From: Fimbriimonadaceae bacterium | GTDB taxonomy: Bacteria; Armatimonadota; UBA10988 | Length of the DNA: 36,252 bases | Direction of reading: 5' to 3' | Assembly (NCBI GenBank): GCA_020850355.1 | Contig: JADZEX010000092.1 | Coordinates: 1-36,252, forward strand | Part shown: positions 25,124-32,451 of the stretch, in pieces | Layout: each line of letters starts with the position of its first letter | How positions within the stretch are numbered: the stretch's first letter is position 1 | The notes under the pieces: generated by a model | What the model was told of the DNA's origin: nothing | Databases searched by the model: none | What the model saw: the letters and a program-made list of their open reading frames with translations, nothing else | Program-made: the position numbers and the translations under genes

Positions 25124-26376
25124 CAGAGGGCCACCTCACTGCCGGGCGGCAACGCCGGGCGGTCGGTGACGCCCAGGGCGACCAGCGCGGCCACCGCGCA
25201 GAGCACCGCGCCCAGCAGGAACGGCGACGGGCGTTGCAGGCCGTAGAGCGCCCCGCCGGCCACGGGGCCGACGATCCGCCCCAGGCTGCCGACCGCCTGC
25301 AGCAACCCGAGCGCCTCACCGCGCCGCGGCTCCGGGCTGTGGAAGGTCATCAGCGTCGGCAAGGTGGCGGTGCAAAGAGCGTTGCCGATGGCCAGCGGGG
25401 TGGCCACCAGCAGCAGTTGCCCCAGGCTGTGCGTCCAAGGGAGCAGCGCCAGGGCACCCGCCAGCAGCACCAGGCCGGCCAGCAGCAGCCGCGACTCCCC
25501 GCAGCGCTGCACCAGCCGGCCGATCAGGCCGCCCTGCACCAGCGCCGCCAGCAACCCGATCCAGGTGAACAGGTAGCCCGTGAAGCGCTGCGCCGCGCCG
25601 GTGTCGGTGGCCACATCCAGGCGAAGCGAGTCGATCAGGTGGTAGCTCAAGATGGCGTGCAGCACCGAGAACCCGGCGGTCGCGACGAAGAACACCCACA
25701 GCAGCCGCGTCAGCACGGGTTGCTGGTGACAGAGGTCGAGCGAGGCGGTCGCGAAGGGGCTGCTCGGTGCGGCGTCGCCGCTGCGTCGGTCGGGCGGCAG
25801 CGACTCCGGCAGGCGCGCCGCGCCCAACAGCAGCGTCAGCAGCGAGAGGCTGCTGGCCAACAGGCCGATGGCCAGGTTGCCGCCGTGCGGGCCCCAGTGG
25901 TGGCTGCCCCACGGCCCGAGGATCGCGCCGCAGGCCGGCCCGAAGACGAAGCCGAGGCCGAAGGCCGCGCCGATCAGCCCCATCGCCTTGGCGCGTCGCT
26001 CCGGCGGCGTGACGTCGCCGAGGTAGGCCTGCGCGGTCGCCAGATTGGCGCTGCCCAGGCCGTGGATCAGCCGCGAGACAAAGAGCATCGCGAAGCTGTG
26101 GCTGAAGGCGAACAGCAGGTAGCCGGCCAGCGAGCCGCACAGCGAAAGCAGCAGCACCGGCCGCCGCCCGACGCGGTCGGACCAGCGCCCGAACAACGGA
26201 CCGCAGAGGAACTGCATCAGCGAGTAGCTGGCGATCAGCAGCCCTTGCGCCAGGCCGCTGGCGCCGTACAGCTTGGCGTAGACCCCAAGCTGCGGGATCA
26301 CCAGCCCGAAGCCGAGCAGGTCGAGAAACACGATGGCGTAGATCACGCCTGTCTGCGAACGGGGCCGGCTTTCCAC
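25123..26376 (-). CDS. MFS transporter, TetA-like (DHA1)
   Basis: 417 aa. Twelve-helix drug/H+ antiporter-like major facilitator. Helix 1 has FLDLLGFGLVIPQLGVYA, followed by the loop 2-3 motif GPLFGRWSDRVGRRPVLLLS and the motif RLIHGLGSANLATAQAYLGD with GLGFVFGPACGAILGP, as in tetracycline-type exporters. Natural substrate unknown; resistance should not be assumed. The GTG at 26376 follows GGGAG by 6 nt. It is divergent from the DUF512 gene and coupled to the small beta-rich protein. Confidence 0.9.
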   Translation of the reverse strand: MESRPRSQTGVIYAIVFLDLLGFGLVIPQLGVYAKLYGASGLAQGLLIASYSLMQFLCGPLFGRWSDRVGRRPVLLLSLCGSLAGYLLFAFSHSFAMLFVSRLIHGLGSANLATAQAYLGDVTPPERRAKAMGLIGAAFGLGFVFGPACGAILGPWGSHHWGPHGGNLAIGLLASSLSLLTLLLGAARLPESLPPDRRSGDAAPSSPFATASLDLCHQQPVLTRLLWVFFVATAGFSVLHAILSYHLIDSLRLDVATDTGAAQRFTGYLFTWIGLLAALVQGGLIGRLVQRCGESRLLLAGLVLLAGALALLPWTHSLGQLLLVATPLAIGNALCTATLPTLMTFHSPEPRRGEALGLLQAVGSLGRIVGPVAGGALYGLQRPSPFLLGAVLCAVAALVALGVTDRPALPPGSEVAL

Positions 26377-26394
26377 AGGGCGCTCCCAAGGGGC

Positions 26395-26423
26395 ATGATG
26401 CCGCCCCGCGCGACTCCTGACAA
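26395..26423 (-). promoter_or_regulatory. Promoter of the TetA-like exporter
   Basis: On the minus strand TTGTCA (26423-26418) and CATCAT (26400-26395) are spaced by 17 nt. The predicted start leaves a leader of about a dozen bases that includes the GGGAG ribosome site. Confidence 0.55.
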
Positions 26424-26496
26424 GCCAGGTGCCCGGTCCGGCCAGCCGCGGGGTGTGCCGGCCCGGTACCCACCGACCAGACCGGCCATCACGCGG

Positions 26497-26502
26497 TATA
26501 CT
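26497..26502 (+). promoter_or_regulatory. -10 box of the DUF512 gene, probably leaderless
   Basis: TATACT (26497-26502) lies 6 nt before the ATG at 26509, so transcription should begin at or next to the start codon. No Shine-Dalgarno sequence is present. The -35 region (CCGACC near 26473) is weak. Confidence 0.6.
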
Positions 26503-26508
26503 GCCAGC

Positions 26509-27876
26509 ATGGCAGAGGCAGCACCGACGTTAGTCACCGTGGGCCACGCGACGCCGATGCGCGTGCGGGAGCCGTTGGCGGTGATGGCTGAGATCGAGCC
26601 CGGCAGCATCGCCGACCAGCTCGGCTGGCAGCCGGGCGACCGGCTCCTGCGGATCAACGGCGAACCGCCCCGCGACCTGATCGACTACCAGCTCTGGACC
26701 GCGGTCGAGGAGCTCGAGCTGCTGGTCGCCACCGCCGGCGAGGAGGTCGTCTTCGAACTCGAAAAGGACCCCGACGAGGACCTCGGCGTACGCTTCGAAG
26801 ACGCGCTCTTCACGCCGCTGCGGACCTGCAACAACGGCTGTCTGTTCTGCTTCGTGGTGCAAGCCCCGCCGGGCCTGCGACCGACGGTCTACGTCAAAGA
26901 CGACGACTACCGGCTGAGCTTCCTGGGCGGCCACTTCACCACCCTCACCAACCTCACCGAGCCGCACTTCGAGCGGATCCTGAACCAACACCTGAGCCCG
27001 CTCTACGTCTCGGTCCACGCCAGCGACCCGGCGCTGCGGCGGGTCTTGCTGGACAACCAGAAGGCCAACCTGGGATGGGACTACCTGGTCCGGCTGGTGG
27101 CGGCCGGGATCGAGTGCCACACCCAGATTGTGCTCTGCCCCGGCGTCAACGACGGGCCGGCCCTCGACCAGACCATCGGCGACCTGGCGGCCCTCGGGGA
27201 GCTGATCCGCAGCATCGGGGTGGTGCCGGTTGGGCTGACCCGCTACCAGCAACACCCGCTGATGCGAGCGATGCAGGCGGCGGAGGCCCACGCCACGCTG
27301 GCGCAAATCGAGACCTGGCGGGCGCGTCTCGACGATGGTGAGCTGCGCCGGGTCTACGCGGCCGATGAGCTGTTCCTGATGGCCGGCCTGCCGCAGCCGC
27401 CGGCCGCCTACTATGACGAGTTTGCGCAGGTCGAAAACGGGGTGGGGCAGACCCGCCTCTGGGACGACGCCGTGGCAGAGCTGCTGCCGCGGCTGCCGCG
27501 GCGCGTGACGCCGGCGCAGCGGGCGCTCTGGCTGACCGGCGGCTACGGGGCCCAGTTGCTGCCGCCGTTCGTCGCGGCGTTGCGGGCCGTCGAGGGTCTG
27601 ACCATCGACCTGCACCCGATCCGGAACGACCTGTTTGGCGGCAATGTCGAATGCAGCGGGCTGCTCTGCGCGCAAGACATCCTGGCGCAGACCGCGCCGC
27701 CGGGTGACCTCACGACGGTGCTGCTGCCGGGGCGGGCGGTCAACGAGAACGGCCTGCTGCTGGACGACCTGACCCCAGCCGACCTGGCGGCGCGGCTTGG
27801 GGCAGCGGTGCGGCCGTGCCTCACGCCGCAGGACGTCGTCACCGCGCTGGGCGTGCGGCTGCGGACGACGCGGTGA
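26509..27876 (+). CDS. DUF512 PDZ/radical-SAM-like protein
   Basis: 455 aa. An N-terminal PDZ-like domain (IEPGSIADQLGWQPGDRLL, about 30-80) is followed by a radical-SAM-like domain with RTCNNGCLFCFV (C107-x3-C111-x2-C114), DDYRLSFLGGHF and LYVSVHASDP, then a C-terminal DUF512 part. Family members occur in Firmicutes, Chloroflexi, Armatimonadota and others and have no settled function; iron-sulfur binding is expected from the cysteines. The ATG at 26509 is chosen from the -10 box spacing. An internal ATG at residue 26 would still keep the PDZ domain. Its 5' region is shared with the divergent MFS gene. nagA-like gene follows after 47 nt. Confidence 0.9.
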   Translation: MAEAAPTLVTVGHATPMRVREPLAVMAEIEPGSIADQLGWQPGDRLLRINGEPPRDLIDYQLWTAVEELELLVATAGEEVVFELEKDPDEDLGVRFEDALFTPLRTCNNGCLFCFVVQAPPGLRPTVYVKDDDYRLSFLGGHFTTLTNLTEPHFERILNQHLSPLYVSVHASDPALRRVLLDNQKANLGWDYLVRLVAAGIECHTQIVLCPGVNDGPALDQTIGDLAALGELIRSIGVVPVGLTRYQQHPLMRAMQAAEAHATLAQIETWRARLDDGELRRVYAADELFLMAGLPQPPAAYYDEFAQVENGVGQTRLWDDAVAELLPRLPRRVTPAQRALWLTGGYGAQLLPPFVAALRAVEGLTIDLHPIRNDLFGGNVECSGLLCAQDILAQTAPPGDLTTVLLPGRAVNENGLLLDDLTPADLAARLGAAVRPCLTPQDVVTALGVRLRTTR

Positions 27877-27923
27877 CTTGACGGCGGACGTCGGGCGCGG
27901 CACTCTGCGCCACGGAGACGACG

Positions 27924-29087
27924 ATGCGGTTGCGTGGGATGCTGCCGGGCGACAACCAGCCCAGCGACGTGGTGCTGGCCGGTGACCGGATCGCCGCGAT
28001 CGGTCCGCCGCAGGGCACGCCCGACCTGGGCGGGGCCGACCTGCACCTCGGGCCGGGGCTGATCGATCTCCAGGTCAACGGCTGCGGCGGCCACGACTTC
28101 AACGTCGAAGGGTGGACCAACCACCCCGTGACTCCCGAGACTGGGGCCGCCATCGCCGCGTTGCTGGCCGCCGCGGGCACCACGCAGTTTCTGCCGACGC
28201 TGGTCACCAACTCGCCCGAGAACCTGCTCCGCGGCCTGCGCGCCATCGCCGCCGGCCGGCGGCAAGACCCCGCGATGGCGCAGCAGGTGCCGGGTGTCCA
28301 CCTCGAAGGCCCCTTCGTCAGTCCCGACGACGGTCCCCGCGGCGCGCACGAGTTGCGTTACGTGCAGGAGCCGAGCTGGGACGCCTTCTGCCGCTGGCAA
28401 GAGGCTGCCGAGGGCCTGGTCAAGGTGCTCACCATCGCGCCCGAGCGACCCGGGGCGGTCGACCTGATCCGCCGCGCCGTGGCCAGCGGGGTGATCTGCA
28501 GCATCGGCCACAGCAATCCGACCGCGGACGACATCCGCGCCGCGATCGACGCCGGCGCGAGCATGTCGACGCACCTCGGCAACGGCTCCCACGCGGTGCT
28601 GCCGCGGCATCCGAACTACATCTGGGAACAACTGGCGGCCGATGAGCTGGTGGCGTCGGTGATGGCCGACGCGCAGCATCTGCCGCCGAGCGTCCTGAAG
28701 TGCTTCGCCCGCATCAAGGGCGAGCGGCTCTGTGTCGTCAGCGACGCCGTGGCGCTGGCCGGGCTGCCACCGGGGCTTTACGACCACGGCCGCCACGAGG
28801 TCCTGCCGTCGGGCCGCGTCAACCTCGCCGGCACGCCCTACCTGGCTGGCGCCGGCCACCTGCTCGACACCGGCCTGGCCAACCTCCGCCGGCTCGCCGA
28901 GCTATCCGAGCCCGCCTGCTTCACCGCCGCCGCCGCCCTGCCGGCGCGGCTGTTGGGCCAGACCGACAACGGTCGCTTGGAAGTCGGCTGCCGCGCCGAT
29001 CTGATCCTGTTCCGCTGGCCGGCGGCGGACGGCCCGATCGCAGTTCACGCGACGCTGGTCGCCGGCGCGGTGCGGTACCGCGCTTAG
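27924..29087 (+). CDS. NagA-like amidohydrolase
   Basis: 387 aa. Related to N-acetylglucosamine-6-phosphate deacetylase, which removes acetate from an amino-sugar phosphate. Visible family segments: GLIDLQVNGCGGHDFNVE, GVHLEGPFVSP with the metal-binding Glu near residue 127, CSIGHSNPTADD, STHLGNGSHAV and the catalytic Asp in VVSDAVALAG near 273. The THLGNG segment differs from the usual THLYNAM, and the GREPG region with the substrate-phosphate Arg of E. coli NagA is replaced by a RHPNYIWEQL-type sequence, so the substrate may not be a 6-phosphate. ATG 27924 follows GGAG by 6 nt. Its TAG stop shares TTAG with the next convergent gene. Confidence 0.82.
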   Translation: MRLRGMLPGDNQPSDVVLAGDRIAAIGPPQGTPDLGGADLHLGPGLIDLQVNGCGGHDFNVEGWTNHPVTPETGAAIAALLAAAGTTQFLPTLVTNSPENLLRGLRAIAAGRRQDPAMAQQVPGVHLEGPFVSPDDGPRGAHELRYVQEPSWDAFCRWQEAAEGLVKVLTIAPERPGAVDLIRRAVASGVICSIGHSNPTADDIRAAIDAGASMSTHLGNGSHAVLPRHPNYIWEQLAADELVASVMADAQHLPPSVLKCFARIKGERLCVVSDAVALAGLPPGLYDHGRHEVLPSGRVNLAGTPYLAGAGHLLDTGLANLRRLAELSEPACFTAAAALPARLLGQTDNGRLEVGCRADLILFRWPAADGPIAVHATLVAGAVRYRA

Positions 29088-30286
29088 GAGGCCGGCCGGC
29101 GGTCGTCGACCGGCGTGGCGATGCCCTCGAACCGGTTGTCGTCCAGCTCGACGGTGCCCACCTGCGGCTCGATCCGGACGCCGGTTCGGGTCACCCCGAG
29201 GCCGCTGTCGGTGATCCGGTTGCCGCGCAGCACCGTGCCGTTGACCTTGTCCTGGAGCCAGATTGCCAGCCCGTCGCCGGCGCCGCCGTTGTCCTGCAGG
29301 TGGTTGTCGAGCAGCGTGTTGTCGTGGGGCAGCCAGTGCTCACGCGGCTCGCTCCGGAAGCGCACACCGGCCAGGCCGTTGCACCGAATGGTGTTCCCGC
29401 GGATCAGGTTGCGGACATCGCGGTGGCCGATGTCGATGCCCCAGTGGCGGTTGTCGCGCAGCGTGTTGCCCTCGGCCAGGCCGTCGGCGACGCCCCAGCA
29501 GAAGAACAGGCCGACCTCGTTGTGGTGGCTCTGACAGCCGCGAATCGTCGGTCGCAGCGAGCCGCTGCCGGGGTGCAGGCCGAGATTGGCGTGGTCATGG
29601 GTGCGGCAGTCCAGCACCTGCACGTCGGGGCAGACCTGCCACGAGAAGCCGTCGCCGAAGTAGTGGTGGGCCGTGACGTTGCGAATCTCCACGCGCGTCG
29701 CGTACTGCATGAAGATGCACCCGGCGTGGTTGCCGTCGAGCAGCGTGTTCTGGTCGCGATTGCCGTCCAGGCGCAGATCGGCCACGCCGCAGTCGTGTTG
29801 CTGCTCGATCCAGACCAGCGGAAACAGCGACGAGACGGTGACCTCCAGCTCGGTGTAATAGTCCTTGACCACGGTCCGGTCGAGCAGCAGCCGGTGGCCG
29901 TCGATCCCCGCCACCAGGCGCTTCTCTTTGTTCAGAGCCGCGTAGCCCCCACCGTAAGGCTCGCCCTCCAGGATCACCCCATCGCCGACCCGAAAGCCGG
30001 AGGCGTCGGCGACCTCGATCACGTCGTCGAACCAGTCGGCGTCGGCGGCCAGGCGCGTGGCGTGGACCGGCGCCTTGACGAGGTGCGTGTCGTCGCCGTC
30101 GCCGACCAGCCAAACGCCGCTGCGCAGTTGCACCGGTCCCCGCAGTTCGTAGCGGCCGGCCAACAGGTGAACCACCCCGCCGCCTTGGGCGGCGACGTAG
30201 TCCACGGCGGCTTGGATGGCGAGCCGGTGGTAGCCGGGCAGGTCGGCCTGGCTGGGACCGACGGTCAGGGTGCGTGGCCAGGCCAT
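29084..30286 (-). CDS. Right-handed beta-helix protein
   Basis: 400 aa. The start ADLPGYHRLAIQAAVDYVA and QGGGVVHLLAGRYELRGPVQ is the pectate-lyase-3 or NosD-like opening. Repeated rungs follow, for example NTLRDNRHWGIDIGHRDVR and NTLLDNHLQDNGGAGDG. Unlike the helix protein at 7085 there is no signal peptide, so it may stay in the cytoplasm or leave by another route. ATG 30286 follows GGAGGA by about 9 nt and lies 2 nt after ppk1, so the two are probably coupled. Binding or cleavage of glycans is inference. Confidence 0.82.
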   Translation of the reverse strand: MAWPRTLTVGPSQADLPGYHRLAIQAAVDYVAAQGGGVVHLLAGRYELRGPVQLRSGVWLVGDGDDTHLVKAPVHATRLAADADWFDDVIEVADASGFRVGDGVILEGEPYGGGYAALNKEKRLVAGIDGHRLLLDRTVVKDYYTELEVTVSSLFPLVWIEQQHDCGVADLRLDGNRDQNTLLDGNHAGCIFMQYATRVEIRNVTAHHYFGDGFSWQVCPDVQVLDCRTHDHANLGLHPGSGSLRPTIRGCQSHHNEVGLFFCWGVADGLAEGNTLRDNRHWGIDIGHRDVRNLIRGNTIRCNGLAGVRFRSEPREHWLPHDNTLLDNHLQDNGGAGDGLAIWLQDKVNGTVLRGNRITDSGLGVTRTGVRIEPQVGTVELDDNRFEGIATPVDDRRPAS

Positions 30287-30288
30287 CG

Positions 30289-32367
30289 TCAGGCTTCCTC
30301 CGGCACCGCCGCCCGGGCGCGGCGTTGCAGTTCGTCTTGCACGCTCCAGGGCGCGACACCCGCGGCCGGCCGCCGGCGCTCCCAGCGTCCGTCGGGCTGC
30401 AACAGCCAGGTCGTCGCGGTGTCGGCGAGGTACAGCTCCAGCAGCTCAATCAGCTCCGCCCGCGCCGTCGGCTCTTCGATGGGTACCGCCACTTCGACGC
30501 GGTGGTCGAGGTTGCGGTACATCCAGTCGGCCGAGGCGAGGTAGACGCGGTCCGCGCCGCCGTTGCCGAACCGCATCAGGCGGGCATGCTCCAGGAACGG
30601 GCCCAACACGCTGCGCACGCGAAGCTGGTCGGTCTGGCCCGGCACGCCCGGTCGCAGGCAGCACTCGCCGCGGATGATCAGGTCCACCGCCACCCCGGCG
30701 CGGCTGGCGTCGATCAGCGCCAGGGCCAGTTCGACATCGACCAGGGCGTTCATCATTGCGACGATCCGACCGCCGCGCCCGGCGCGCTGGTGCTCCACCT
30801 CGGCGGCGATATCGGCCAGGAAGCGTTGCCGCAGGTCGGTCGGCGCCACCGCCAGCTTGCGGTAGGCCGGCACATCGGCGTAGCTGGTCAGGAAGTTGAA
30901 GAGGTCGATCACATCGGCGCTGAGGTCGGGCGACGCCGTGAACAGCCCCAAATCGCAGTACGAGCGCGCCGTCAGGTCGTTGTAGTCGCCGGTCGCCAGA
31001 TGCACGTAGCGCCGCAACTCCTCGTCCTCCTGGCGCACCACCAGAATCATCCGCGTGTGGGTCTTGATGCCGGGCAGGCCGTAGGTCTTGTTGACCCCCG
31101 AGCCTTCCAGCCGGCGCACCCAGGCGATGTTGGCGGCCTCGTCCAGACGGGCCTTGAGCTCCAGCAGGGCGGTCACCTCTTTGCCCGACTCGGCCGCGCT
31201 GAGCAAGGCCTCGAGGCACTTCGACTCCGGCGAGGTGCGGTAGAGGCACTGCTTGATGGCCACCACATCCCGGTCGGCGGCGGCCGCTTGGACGAAGCTG
31301 ACGACGGTCTGGTCGTAGTCGTGGTAGGGATGATGGACGACAATGTCGCGCTCGCGGATGGCCGCAAAGACGGCGCCCGGATCCTCGGCGTCGGCCGGCA
31401 GGCGCGGATGCGGACAGGGTTGCCAGGCCGGCCGGCTCTGGGCCGGCAGGTCGACCGCCAGGATCGCGCTGAGACAGCTCAGGTCGAGCAGACCGTCGAC
31501 CTCGAAGACCTCCTGGTCCTGCAGGCCGAGCTCGGCGACCAGCAGTTGCCGCGGATCGTCGGGCATCGCGGCATCGAGTTCGAGGCGCACCACCGGCGCG
31601 AACTTGCGTCCGCGCACGGTCTCGACGGCAAAGCCCAGCAGGTCGTCGGCCGCCGCGTCGTCCTGCGCCACGTCGGCGCTGCGGGTGACCCGGAAAGCGT
31701 GCGCCCCGGCGACGGTCATGCGGCGGAAGAGCTGGTCGAGGTGGTGGGCAATCACCTGCTCCAGCGGCACAAAGCTGCGGCCGTCGCCCAACGCCACCAG
31801 CCGCTGCCGGTTGGCCGGGACCTTGACCCGCGCGAAGAGCGGCGCGCCGTCGTCGTACTGGAGCACCACCGCCAGCGACAGGCTGAGGTTGCTGATGTAC
31901 GGGAAGGGCCGCCCTGGGTCGACCGCCAGCGGGGTCAGCACGGGGAAGACCTGCGCCTCGAAGTGCCGATCGACCACGCGGCGGTCGGCCTGGTCGAGGT
32001 CGGCGTAGTCGTAGAGGCGGACCCCCGCGGCGGCCAGCGCCGGCAGCAGGTCGGCCCGCAAGACCTCGATCTGCGCCGTTTGCATGCGGCGCACCTCGTC
32101 GGTGACGCGCTGCAGCTCCTCGGCCGCGGTGAGCGGCCAGGGCGCCTCGCGCGGTAGACCGCTGTCGGCCTCGCGGACCAGTGCGCCGATCCGCTTCATG
32201 AAGAAGCCGTCCAGGTTCTGCGCGCTGATCACCAGGAAGCGCAGCCGCTCCTGCAGCGGCAGGTCCGGGTCGCAGGCCAACTCCAGGACCCGCCGGTTGA
32301 AGTCGAGCCAACTCGTCTGGCGGCTCAGGAACAGGTCTCTGGCGGGCACGGGCGGTGCGCTGCTCAT
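30289..32367 (-). CDS. ppk1: Polyphosphate kinase 1
   Basis: 692 aa. Makes inorganic polyphosphate from ATP, reversibly, at the membrane or in the cytoplasm. The N-domain starts FLSRQTSWLDFNRRVLELA, then LRFLVISAQNLDGFFMKR. The first catalytic His is in GIKTHTRMILVV (about 436), with RRYVHLATGDYND next, where the family usually has GNYN. The second is in GPFLEHARLMRFGNGG (about 592), then ASADWMYRNLDHRVE. Both positions match E. coli PPK1. ATG 32367 is chosen because GGGAG lies 5 nt upstream; GTG 32373 would be too close to it. A polyphosphate kinase followed by a beta-helix gene is unusual. Confidence 0.95.
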   Translation of the reverse strand: MSSAPPVPARDLFLSRQTSWLDFNRRVLELACDPDLPLQERLRFLVISAQNLDGFFMKRIGALVREADSGLPREAPWPLTAAEELQRVTDEVRRMQTAQIEVLRADLLPALAAAGVRLYDYADLDQADRRVVDRHFEAQVFPVLTPLAVDPGRPFPYISNLSLSLAVVLQYDDGAPLFARVKVPANRQRLVALGDGRSFVPLEQVIAHHLDQLFRRMTVAGAHAFRVTRSADVAQDDAAADDLLGFAVETVRGRKFAPVVRLELDAAMPDDPRQLLVAELGLQDQEVFEVDGLLDLSCLSAILAVDLPAQSRPAWQPCPHPRLPADAEDPGAVFAAIRERDIVVHHPYHDYDQTVVSFVQAAAADRDVVAIKQCLYRTSPESKCLEALLSAAESGKEVTALLELKARLDEAANIAWVRRLEGSGVNKTYGLPGIKTHTRMILVVRQEDEELRRYVHLATGDYNDLTARSYCDLGLFTASPDLSADVIDLFNFLTSYADVPAYRKLAVAPTDLRQRFLADIAAEVEHQRAGRGGRIVAMMNALVDVELALALIDASRAGVAVDLIIRGECCLRPGVPGQTDQLRVRSVLGPFLEHARLMRFGNGGADRVYLASADWMYRNLDHRVEVAVPIEEPTARAELIELLELYLADTATTWLLQPDGRWERRRPAAGVAPWSVQDELQRRARAAVPEEA

Positions 32368-32410
32368 CGTCACTCCCAGGCGGGGCAGCCAGCCCCCGAG
32401 CGTCAGGGCT

Positions 32411-32451
32411 AGTGTGCCGCCGCGGCCAGCGGCCTGTCAGCCTGCCACACT
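32411..32451 (-). terminator. Possible stem after the glycosidase-like gene
   Basis: AGTGTG at 32411-32416 pairs with CACACT at 32446-32451, with a GC-rich inner part. It overlaps the stop codon of the glycosidase-like gene and lies before ppk1 on the same strand. No T run. Weak candidate. Confidence 0.25.

Noticed and set aside
25111-27876. Very long open frame (over 900 codons) through the MFS and DUF512 genes
   Set aside because: Only the part from 26509 resembles a protein family; the first half is antisense to the MFS gene and is a high-GC artefact.
28700-32157. Long plus-strand frames opposite the beta-helix and ppk1 genes
   Set aside because: Composition rich in Arg, Gln and Ala with no family motifs; they mirror clearly identified minus-strand genes.
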